This document shows, piece by piece, positions 57,584 to 64,000 of a stretch of DNA of 64,000 bases; positions within the stretch are counted from its first letter, which is position 1; every line of letters begins with the position of its first letter. The translations under genes and the position numbers were made by a program. The DNA is from Acinetobacter sp. ANC 4910 (lineage in GTDB: Bacteria > Pseudomonadota > Gammaproteobacteria > Pseudomonadales > Moraxellaceae): positions 1 to 64,000 of the forward strand of contig NZ_SJNT01000015.1 in the NCBI RefSeq assembly GCF_004331035.1. The letters run 5' to 3'. The notes under the pieces were generated by a model. The model worked only from the letters and a program-made list of their open reading frames with translations, did not search any database and had not been told where the DNA came from.

Positions 57584-58531
57584 CTATTCAGGAGCAAGGG
57601 ACCGACTCAGTACATAAACTTTCTTATCTTCTCTCAACAAATTTGTTTGAAATTGACGCTTCCGTTCACTCAGCACAACTTCAATTTTTGCACGAAAATA
57701 ATTCGACTTTACCCCTAGTAAACTTTGAACTGAGCTTCGTGTATCAGCGTTAATCTGACTAAAAGGCGCCAGCTTCCAAAACTCATCTAAATTAGTAAAA
57801 TGCTCTATATTCTGCTGTCTAGTCTCCAAAGCAGCCTGCACAGCTTTCACATCTAGATGTTCGTCCAAACTCGCCAATACAATGGCAGGTGCAGTATTTA
57901 TATTCAACTTGGTATCTTTAACTGAAATAGTACTGACGTATGGTGCTATTTTTAGGTATTTTTCACCTTCAAACCCTCGAACCATTTTTAATTCTTCAAC
58001 CGCATGAAACTTTGTATTTGCTGGTAAATAGGCATTATTTAACCCTCGATAATAGCTCTCTTCAGCCCCCATTGGTCCTATATTTTCATTATCAGCATCT
58101 TGCCAGTCAATTACGGCTTCGCTCAGTTCTGCAGTTAGCCCCACATTCAGCAGCAGTCGTTCAAACCATTGCTTCGCCGCGACATTAACTTGCCCCGAAT
58201 CATCGATAAGACTATTCAGATTAAATTTACCAGATTCGTCGTAAAGCTGCCCCGTCACATAGCCATCTTCAACAGGGAATGCAGGCATAGGTTTTGCCCA
58301 ATTTTCTTGTAAAAAATCGACATCACCTGCATTTTCAGCATCTTCAATCAATAATTCCGAAAAAAAAGTTTCGGCACTTTTTGCATACCACAACGATTGA
58401 TTCTGTCGCATCAGATAAGCAGTATTGTCCGCAGTAAACTTCTGGCGCTGACCAATGGTTGCAGCCAAAATAGTAGCTAAAGCCACCATCACCAATATCG
58501 TGATTAATGCGATTCCCTTTTGCTTATTCAT
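57584..58531 (-). CDS. gspK: Type II secretion minor pseudopilin GspK
   Basis: About 315 aa from ATG 58531 (GGGATG ahead). Prepilin-like N-terminus MNKQKGIALITILVMVALATILAATIG: cleavage after Gly, but position 5 is not Glu, as usual for GspK, which caps the pseudopilus. A large globular domain follows with the SAM-like helical region (NTAPAIVLASLDEHLD). Last gene of gspH-I-J-K. Confidence 0.9.
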   Translation of the reverse strand: MNKQKGIALITILVMVALATILAATIGQRQKFTADNTAYLMRQNQSLWYAKSAETFFSELLIEDAENAGDVDFLQENWAKPMPAFPVEDGYVTGQLYDESGKFNLNSLIDDSGQVNVAAKQWFERLLLNVGLTAELSEAVIDWQDADNENIGPMGAEESYYRGLNNAYLPANTKFHAVEELKMVRGFEGEKYLKIAPYVSTISVKDTKLNINTAPAIVLASLDEHLDVKAVQAALETRQQNIEHFTNLDEFWKLAPFSQINADTRSSVQSLLGVKSNYFRAKIEVVLSERKRQFQTNLLREDKKVYVLSRSLAPE

Positions 58532-58573
58532 TTGACATCCCATGGCGTGCAATCACCAAAAATATACTGCACT

Positions 58574-59200
58574 TTAACTTTTTTGCTTCTGCTCTAAATA
58601 ATCTGTATTCAACAAACTAAATATCCACTCATACGCAACACCATTGACCGTTAAATTTATTTTTATTCCCTTTGGCAGTCTCTTTTTTTGCACCAAATCG
58701 TCTTGCTGTTCTGCAAATTCAGGCCATGAGGAGAGTTCATTCGGATTCAACACGCTTACTTGAAACTGTTCAACATTTTCAAGTAATACACTTGATTCTG
58801 GCTGTATTTGTGCTGCTGCATTCAGACCACGCGTACGCAATCGGGTTAGATGCTGCGTATCTGCTTGATATTGATATTGAATGCGTTCCTCTGCTGGAAT
58901 ACCCTGTAATAGCGGATCAGTGACACCAATTTTACTAAAAACAAAACGATCATTTTGCAAAACCAAAGCAGGTTCAATTTCCCCATTTACATTTGAGGTC
59001 AGTGGTGCAATTTGAATACTGTCTTTTAAAATTTGCTGGTAGGCTTGTTGTAAATTCGCCAATTTCTGCTCATGTTGAGCATTACGCTCTTTTACTTTTA
59101 TTAAATAATCAAAAACTTTCCAACCCAAAGCAGACAAAACTGCAAAAATTGCGATAGCAACCAACAGTTCGACCAAAGTAAAACCAGCACGTTTTTGCAT
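58574..59200 (-). CDS. gspJ: Type II secretion minor pseudopilin GspJ
   Basis: 208 aa. Prepilin peptidase site K-R-A-G then FTLVELLVAIAIFAVLSALGW; the Glu5 is present. A beta-rich globular domain follows. Two bp after gspI. GspI, J and K form the pseudopilus tip. Confidence 0.92.
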   Translation of the reverse strand: MQKRAGFTLVELLVAIAIFAVLSALGWKVFDYLIKVKERNAQHEQKLANLQQAYQQILKDSIQIAPLTSNVNGEIEPALVLQNDRFVFSKIGVTDPLLQGIPAEERIQYQYQADTQHLTRLRTRGLNAAAQIQPESSVLLENVEQFQVSVLNPNELSSWPEFAEQQDDLVQKKRLPKGIKINLTVNGVAYEWIFSLLNTDYLEQKQKS

Positions 59201-59202
59201 GA

Positions 59203-59574
59203 TTATGTTCTATTATTAAAAAAGACCAGATGGGTAACTCCCGCTTCGGCCTTACCGGTTTCCGTGTTAAACAAACGCACTTGTATTTCTACGCGTTGCA
59301 CATTTGGACTAATCGTGGACTGTGCACTTTTCTCTATCTGCCAATGTTCACCTTGTTGGGATAACTGTTCAGACTGAGTACCATCCAACCATTCCCCTTT
59401 GATTTGCATTTCAGCGATTTCATTCTGTGCAACAAATTGAGCTTTAGTTCGTAAAATAGCTTGTGCTGTCGCTTGTGTATATTGCATTGCAACTTTGGTC
59501 AATGCCATTGCCGCAGTTGCGAAAATTGCCAAAGCCACCATGACTTCTAATAGTGTAAACCCTTTAGATTTCAT
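59203..59574 (-). CDS. gspI: Type II secretion minor pseudopilin GspI
   Basis: 123 aa. MKSKG then FTLLEVMVALAIFATAAMAL: very short leader, G-F cleavage with Glu5, and a hydrophobic N-terminal helix. The downstream part (NEIAEMQIKGEW) matches GspI. It overlaps gspH by 11 bp. Confidence 0.92.
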   Translation of the reverse strand: MKSKGFTLLEVMVALAIFATAAMALTKVAMQYTQATAQAILRTKAQFVAQNEIAEMQIKGEWLDGTQSEQLSQQGEHWQIEKSAQSTISPNVQRVEIQVRLFNTETGKAEAGVTHLVFFNNRT

Positions 59575-60115
59575 TAATTTTACCTAAATGGTCAATTTCA
59601 ATTTCAGGTCCAATTGGCTGTTGTGAATAATAAAATTGTATTCTTACTGGTTTGACTTCACCATTCCCTAACCAAATTAATTGGGGAGCTTTAGCATCCA
59701 ACAAAGTTGAGTTCTGTGCTTTATCATATTGATAATCTGTCGATTGTATTTGAAAACTTACATTCTCTGGTAAAGGTTGTATTTTAAAAGCTGAATATTC
59801 TGTCCAAGAAGACTGATTCGCGACCGTATTCACTTCAGTTTTTGCAGGATGATATTCCGCAACCATATATCGAAAAGGATTTACATCTGTTGCAGGCTGT
59901 ACATTTAAAGCCAAAACAAGTGATTGATCATTCGACTCGCGGGCAATACGTTGCAGATTCATAATGAAAATTTCACGCGCCTGCATCGCTTTACGCTGAT
60001 CAATCCCGCCAAAATTCATCATAATTAATGAAGTAACGATAGCGACCACCACAATTACAACCATCACCTCAATCAGTGTAAAACCTCGACTCGAAGCACG
60101 TTGATGGTATTTCAT
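59564..60115 (-). CDS. gspH: Type II secretion pseudopilin GspH
   Basis: 183 aa. Leader MKYHQRASSRG then FTLIEVMVVIVVVAIVTSLIM, a class III prepilin signal, followed by the GspH/FimT globular domain (REIFIMNLQRIARESNDQ). First of gspH-I-J-K. FimT-like pilin-cap proteins of type IV pili share this fold, but gspI-J-K next to it settle the type II assignment. The core gspC-M genes are not in the window. Confidence 0.88.
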   Translation of the reverse strand: MKYHQRASSRGFTLIEVMVVIVVVAIVTSLIMMNFGGIDQRKAMQAREIFIMNLQRIARESNDQSLVLALNVQPATDVNPFRYMVAEYHPAKTEVNTVANQSSWTEYSAFKIQPLPENVSFQIQSTDYQYDKAQNSTLLDAKAPQLIWLGNGEVKPVRIQFYYSQQPIGPEIEIDHLGKINEI

Positions 60116-60126
60116 GATTTGAACGT

Positions 60127-60726
60127 CTACGAACTGACTTGTTTGGGCAATGCGAGGGCTTGGTCGATATACGCCACGCGTAAAGTATCACGAGAGCCAA
60201 GATAGCGTTGATAGAAGCTAGAATTCAAAATTGCAGCAGCACCATAGGTTAAAGACCAAATTGATGCCAGATAATCACGTACAGACATCAAACTCTGAAT
60301 AGAGCCCAAATAGGTTTCTGTCATATTAATAATGAGTCGTAAACGATGACGTCGTACTTTGTACAACTCACTGAATAAATGTTGAATGCCTTGACCTGTA
60401 ATAGAAAGGCGTTCTTCTATTTGATGAAAAAGCACTGTCCGCTCAGGATGATGAAGATGATGAAGCATAAAAAATGCGAGATGTTCAGGAAAGGCTTTTT
60501 CCGAATCCATAATCATCTCTAGCAACATACGCTCATTACGTATAATGAGCAGCATATACAGCTCATCTTTACTTTGAAAATGCTTGTAGAGTGTGCCTTT
60601 TGCTAAATCAAGCTCAGCAGCTAAAGCATCGAGTGTCATGCCTGATTCGCCATTTTCAAGCAATAATTGCTCAGCCACTTGGAATATTAAAGTTTCTCTT
60701 GCTCGAAACTGAGCTTGACGATCCAT
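60127..60726 (-). CDS. TetR-family transcriptional regulator
   Basis: About 199 aa. N-terminal HTH (GMTLDALAAELDLAKGTLYKHFQSKDELYMLL) with the TetR recognition helix; helical ligand domain follows. Only 11 bp upstream of gspH on the same strand, so it may be in one transcript with the secretion genes. ATG 60726 chosen; a GTG two codons earlier is open. Ligand and targets unknown. Confidence 0.85.
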   Translation of the reverse strand: MDRQAQFRARETLIFQVAEQLLLENGESGMTLDALAAELDLAKGTLYKHFQSKDELYMLLIIRNERMLLEMIMDSEKAFPEHLAFFMLHHLHHPERTVLFHQIEERLSITGQGIQHLFSELYKVRRHRLRLIINMTETYLGSIQSLMSVRDYLASIWSLTYGAAAILNSSFYQRYLGSRDTLRVAYIDQALALPKQVSS

Positions 60727-60780
60727 CTTCACTCTACACTCTCTTCAATTCTTATATTCAGTCTAAAGCCACACAATCTA

Positions 60781-61554
60781 TTACTTTAATTGCAGCAAGT
60801 TTTCAAAATTTTGTGTGGTAATCAATGCCATTTCTTCCAGCGACTTATCATATACATCAGCCAAGGCTTTGGCTACATATGGCACATATTTTGGTTCATT
60901 TGTTTTACCACGATATGGTACCGGCGCAAGATATGGGCTATCTGTTTCAATCAACACGCGATCTAAAGGAACTTGCTTGGCAACATCTCTTAAATCTTGT
61001 GCATTTTTAAAAGAAACAATGCCTGAAAAAGAAACATAATAGCCACAATCTAAAACAGCTTTAGCCGTGGCCCAATCTTCTGTAAAACAATGCAAAATTC
61101 CATGCGTGGATTTTTCTGCACGAATAATATCTACTGTGTCATGCTTAGCCGAGCGAGTATGTACAACGACAGGCTTTTTCACAATTTGTGAAGCTTGAAT
61201 ATGGCGAGCAAAACACTCTTTTTGTTCTTGAATAAAGTCTGTACTGTGAAAATAATCCAATCCAGTTTCACCCAATGCCCAGACCTTGTCTGCTCGGGCT
61301 AACTCCACCAAATAGTCAGTTGTTGCGCGCGCCATCGTAGCTGCGTCTTCACAAGGATGTACACCCACGGTATAACCCACATCGGCATGGCGTGCAGCAA
61401 TTTCCGCCAAAGCAATATGGTCATCTAGATCGACCGAGATACTCATAAATTTGGTAACGCCAGCCTCTCGCGCTTGCGCCAAAGCCAGATCTAAATTTCC
61501 ATCATATGGAGTCAGATCAAGCATAGTTAAATGACAATGAGTATCTACAAACAC
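60781..61554 (-). CDS. tatD: TatD-family metal-dependent deoxyribonuclease
   Basis: 257 aa TIM-barrel hydrolase. Metal ligands: D-T-H-C-H near the N-terminus, Glu in ALGETGLDYFHS, His in VVHTRSAKHDT and HCFTED, Asp in IETDSPYLAP. The RKEN / YRGKTNEP region fits TatD/YcfH. E. coli members process DNA 3' ends and trim RNA. 26 bp after pilZ, in the holB-pilZ-tatD order conserved in pseudomonads. Confidence 0.93.
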   Translation of the reverse strand: MFVDTHCHLTMLDLTPYDGNLDLALAQAREAGVTKFMSISVDLDDHIALAEIAARHADVGYTVGVHPCEDAATMARATTDYLVELARADKVWALGETGLDYFHSTDFIQEQKECFARHIQASQIVKKPVVVHTRSAKHDTVDIIRAEKSTHGILHCFTEDWATAKAVLDCGYYVSFSGIVSFKNAQDLRDVAKQVPLDRVLIETDSPYLAPVPYRGKTNEPKYVPYVAKALADVYDKSLEEMALITTQNFENLLQLK

Positions 61555-61580
61555 AATTTTTTCCTATTTTAAAAACCATA

Positions 61581-61922
61581 TTACATGGTGTAACTATAAC
61601 GACCTTCAACTTTAAAGCCTGCGAGAATTTTTTCAGCTTCGGCTTTAAAGAAAACACCTTTTTCACCCGATAATTGCATACCAAAACCTTGAGGTTTAAT
61701 GCCGTTTTGTTTCTGCGAAATCCAAATCACCTTACCTGTTAGAGGTATTTTTTGAGATTGTTCTGGCAATGTAGTAAGTACAAAAACCTCATCCCCTAAT
61801 TTTACAGCTTGTTTTGAGGGAATAAATAAACCGCCGCCTACGACATAAGGCATATAGGATTGGTACAATGTTTCCTTATCTGGAATGTTTGCCTGAATGA
61901 TACCGCCCATACGTGGTTGCAT
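61581..61922 (-). CDS. pilZ: PilZ-domain protein, type IV pilus biogenesis PilZ
   Basis: 113 aa from ATG 61922, with GGGGAAAAC upstream; an in-frame extension to 61958 overlaps holB. PilZ-type domain with YMPYVVGGGLFIPS (in place of RxxxR-D/NxSxxG) and GKVIWISQKQN...GFGMQL. The c-di-GMP-binding arginines are absent, as in P. aeruginosa PilZ, which does not bind c-di-GMP and works with PilB/FimX for pilus assembly. Between holB and tatD. Confidence 0.9.
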   Translation of the reverse strand: MQPRMGGIIQANIPDKETLYQSYMPYVVGGGLFIPSKQAVKLGDEVFVLTTLPEQSQKIPLTGKVIWISQKQNGIKPQGFGMQLSGEKGVFFKAEAEKILAGFKVEGRYSYTM

Positions 61923-61933
61923 TGTTTTCCCCT

Positions 61934-62923
61934 TTAAACATTCATTAGTTTTATACACAGTTGATCGAGTACTAAATTTGTTTGTACGTTTTGCTCAATA
62001 AACTGCTTGGACTGTTGCAAATCTGAATATAAATTGAAAAGCATTTCTAAAGAATATTGCTCAGAAAGCTGTACCAACTCCAAATCTATATTTTTAATTG
62101 GTTGATTTAGCTTGACACAAATCAGGTCAGCCAACAAGTACTCAAACATGCGACTAAAATCACCAAATGGCAAGGCTTTCTGCCATTTGGTCGCGATTGC
62201 CATTGGCATATTTTTATCATGAAGCAATTTCTGCCAATCATTTAAAAAATCTTGACGTAAATTCAACCATTGGCTTTGTGCCAACTCTAAAGCTTGTAAT
62301 GGCATATCGTTCGACAGATTCAACAATAGCGTCAATTGTTCTTGTGAAAGTTCAGATGCAAGATGTTCTGCCAAGTACGTGCGCGTTTGCTCTGTACTAA
62401 TTCGATCAAGTGCAAAATGCTGTAATCGACTGCGGATTGTGGCAGGTAATTTTAAATAATGTTCCGCCATAAGAATAATGAGAACACGATCACCCGGCTC
62501 TTCTAAGGTTTTCAGAAGTGCATTAGCAGAGGCCATATTTAACGCTTCTGCTGGATCAATCACAATCACCCGCCAACCATCTACAGTTTGTTGAACAAAT
62601 GGCAATAATTCTCGGATTTTTTCAATCTTGATTTTTGCGTTTTGCTTTTTATTCTCTTCATCTGTTGAAATATAAACATAATTTGGATGTGTATCCGATT
62701 TCAACCACTGACAACTGCCACACTCTCCACAAGGAGCATTACGTAAATGACGTTGTTGGCACAAAATCCACGCCAAAAAATATTGGGTAAATGCTTCTTT
62801 ACCACAGCCTTTTTTGCCATAAAACAATAAGCCATGTCCTAACTGCGGGAAACGTCCTGTTAAGGTATCCCACACATTTTGTTGCCACGGGAACACTTGC
62901 GGTTGAATATCAGTTTGCATCAT
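61934..62923 (-). CDS. holB: DNA polymerase III delta' subunit
   Basis: About 330 aa; part of the clamp loader. Degenerate P-loop FYGKKGCGKEAF, a zinc module with four Cys in CQQRHLRNAPCGECGSCQWL, and the AAA+ block ANALLKTLEEPGDRVLIILMAE with IRSRLQH. Start codons are clustered (TTG-ATG-ATG at 62926-62918); 62923 used. kdsB ends upstream with a gap of 9 bp. Confidence 0.93.
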   Translation of the reverse strand: MMQTDIQPQVFPWQQNVWDTLTGRFPQLGHGLLFYGKKGCGKEAFTQYFLAWILCQQRHLRNAPCGECGSCQWLKSDTHPNYVYISTDEENKKQNAKIKIEKIRELLPFVQQTVDGWRVIVIDPAEALNMASANALLKTLEEPGDRVLIILMAEHYLKLPATIRSRLQHFALDRISTEQTRTYLAEHLASELSQEQLTLLLNLSNDMPLQALELAQSQWLNLRQDFLNDWQKLLHDKNMPMAIATKWQKALPFGDFSRMFEYLLADLICVKLNQPIKNIDLELVQLSEQYSLEMLFNLYSDLQQSKQFIEQNVQTNLVLDQLCIKLMNV

Positions 62924-62932
62924 CAATCTATC

Positions 62933-63694
62933 TTATTCAAAATGTGCAACATCCATGCTGTTTAAGCGATCCAAATCCGCTTGAGTATCCACACCTGGTG
63001 GCAAATTCGCTTCTGCAACAGCAATTGCAATACGATGTCCATTTTCAAGCACGCGCAGTTGCTCAAGACTTTCCAGTTTCTCTAAAACGCCCATGTCCCA
63101 AGTCACATATTCTTGCAACAAGCTGACACGATAAGCGTACAAGCCTAAATGGCGAAATGCCTGATCATGCAATACTGGATTGACCAGTTTCGCGCCATCA
63201 CGATCATAAGGAATCGTTGCACGACTGAAATAGAGCGCCTGATTAAATTTAGACTTAACCACTTTGACAATGCTGTCACGCTGAAACTCATCCAAGCTAT
63301 GTATTGGCTCACACAACGTTGACATAGAGCAATCAGGTTGAGCAACCAGAAGTTCTGCTACTTGCTTGACCAAAGTTGCGGGCAATAATGGCTCATCACC
63401 TTGTACATTAACAATAATATCGTCTTTATCCCAGCCTTTTAGACGTGCCACTTCACTTAAACGGTCTGTGCCTGATGGATGGTCTGCACTGGTTAATACT
63501 ACATCTACACCCTCAGCTCGGCATACTTCTGCAATGCGTGCATCATCTGTCGCCACGCATAAATCATCAAAACCTTGCACCTTTTTTGCCTGATCAACCA
63601 CACGTAAAATCATGGGACGGCCATGAATTTGCAATAATGGCTTACCAGGAAGTCTTGAACTGGCAAAACGCGCAGGAATGACGATATGTTTCAT
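62933..63694 (-). CDS. kdsB: 3-deoxy-manno-octulosonate cytidylyltransferase
   Basis: 253 aa; activates Kdo to CMP-Kdo for lipid A inner core. Motifs: [15 protein letters not shown] (nucleotide loop), [15 protein letters not shown] (Mg/CTP site), and HLGLYAYR. It follows lpxK by 3 bp, in the msbA-lpxK-kdsB order seen widely. Confidence 0.97.
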   Translation of the reverse strand: MKHIVIPARFASSRLPGKPLLQIHGRPMILRVVDQAKKVQGFDDLCVATDDARIAEVCRAEGVDVVLTSADHPSGTDRLSEVARLKGWDKDDIIVNVQGDEPLLPATLVKQVAELLVAQPDCSMSTLCEPIHSLDEFQRDSIVKVVKSKFNQALYFSRATIPYDRDGAKLVNPVLHDQAFRHLGLYAYRVSLLQEYVTWDMGVLEKLESLEQLRVLENGHRIAIAVAEANLPPGVDTQADLDRLNSMDVAHFE

Positions 63695-63697
63695 AAT

Positions 63698-64000
63698 TCA
63701 CTCTTTTTCAATTGAAATGCCTAAATCAGCCAATTGCTGATTGAGCACACGATAACATGCACTAGAAAGTACAGCTTCAACAGGCACTACCCAAATTTCA
63801 CGTTTAAAATCTGGATGCTGTTTTAAAATAGGCAGCAGTTTAACTGCATCTTTTTCCGTGGTAATAATCGGATTGCTATCTTCAAACTGTAGATCTGTTA
63901 AATCATAATCATAATGATCTGGAAATTCATGACACTGGAACTGGTGCACACCTAAGGACTCAAGGGTACGGTAAAAGCGTTGTGGAAAACCAATACCCAC
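63698..64000 (-). CDS. lpxK: Tetraacyldisaccharide 4'-kinase, 3' part (truncated by window edge)
   Basis: Last 100 residues of LpxK, which phosphorylates the lipid A precursor at the 4' position. The frame is open to the window edge. GIGFPQRFYRTLESLG (F-x-x-T-L), and TTEKDAVKLLP are characteristic C-terminal LpxK segments. Ends 3 bp before kdsB; the ATP-binding half is outside. Confidence 0.9.
   Translation of the reverse strand: MGIGFPQRFYRTLESLGVHQFQCHEFPDHYDYDLTDLQFEDSNPIITTEKDAVKLLPILKQHPDFKREIWVVPVEAVLSSACYRVLNQQLADLGISIEKE

Overview
The window looks like a chromosomal segment of an Acinetobacter species (Gammaproteobacteria, Moraxellaceae). The base composition is AT-rich. The catF-catD order matches the Acinetobacter cat operon. 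recA has a structured leader and no recognisable LexA box, and the glnL-glnG, gsp and lpx neighbourhoods are typical of the group. No rRNA, tRNA, CRISPR array, prophage or intact insertion sequence was seen. Almost everything is core or ordinary accessory metabolism; the species cannot be fixed by reading alone.

Layout. 1-1.5 kb: end of a catechol/benzoate degradation operon (catF, catD). 2-6.5 kb: a glutarate/lysine catabolism module, gcdG-gcdH with divergent LysR regulator gcdR, followed by an unusual sirtuin. 6.5-9 kb: tandem-thioredoxin-fold GST-like protein, rraA, an NAD(P)-binding protein, rpsT. 9-12 kb: a large lectin-tailed M66-like metalloprotease lipoprotein. 12-16.7 kb: histidine phosphatase, cysQ, yrfG-hslR, recA, recX, and the SRP RNA gene ffs on the minus strand. 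17-30.3 kb: cpoB-like gene, then a long minus-strand envelope and translation run from rimO and pyrH through frr-uppS-cdsA-dxr-rseP-bamA-skp-lpxD-fabZ-lpxA. 30.4-33.2 kb: glnL-glnG (NtrB/NtrC) with what looks like its own sigma-54/NtrC control region. 33.3-43.1 kb: looser accessory area with LysR and MarR regulators, map, brnQ, small membrane proteins, a hydrolase, a TerC-CBS-CorC protein and a YedK-type protein. 43.1-43.6 kb: remnant of a pretoxin HINT domain. 43.7-49.6 kb: glcB, zapE, an AraC regulator divergent from lysO. 49.9-57.5 kb: pyrF, lapA, ihfB, rpsA, cmk, tadA, a 3-hydroxyisobutyryl-CoA hydrolase-like gene, ung and a QueD-like gene. 57.6-64 kb: type II secretion minor pseudopilins gspH-I-J-K, a TetR regulator, tatD, pilZ, holB, kdsB and the 3' end of lpxK.

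How genes connect. lpxA/fabZ/lpxD and kdsB/lpxK supply lipid A and Kdo; bamA, skp and rseP handle outer-membrane assembly and envelope stress; uppS, cdsA and dxr supply isoprenoid and phospholipid precursors. The type II pseudopilins could serve export of proteins such as the lectin-protease, but that link is only inference.

No clearly new multi-gene system was found. The most interesting items are: a class-III-type sirtuin that has lost three of its four zinc cysteines and sits beside the glutaryl-CoA genes; a well-formed NtrC enhancer plus sigma-54 promoter upstream of glnL without glnA next to it; a frameshifted orphan HINT domain; a recA leader hairpin; a REP-like palindrome that supplies the catD ribosome-binding region; and a possible small RNA downstream of map.
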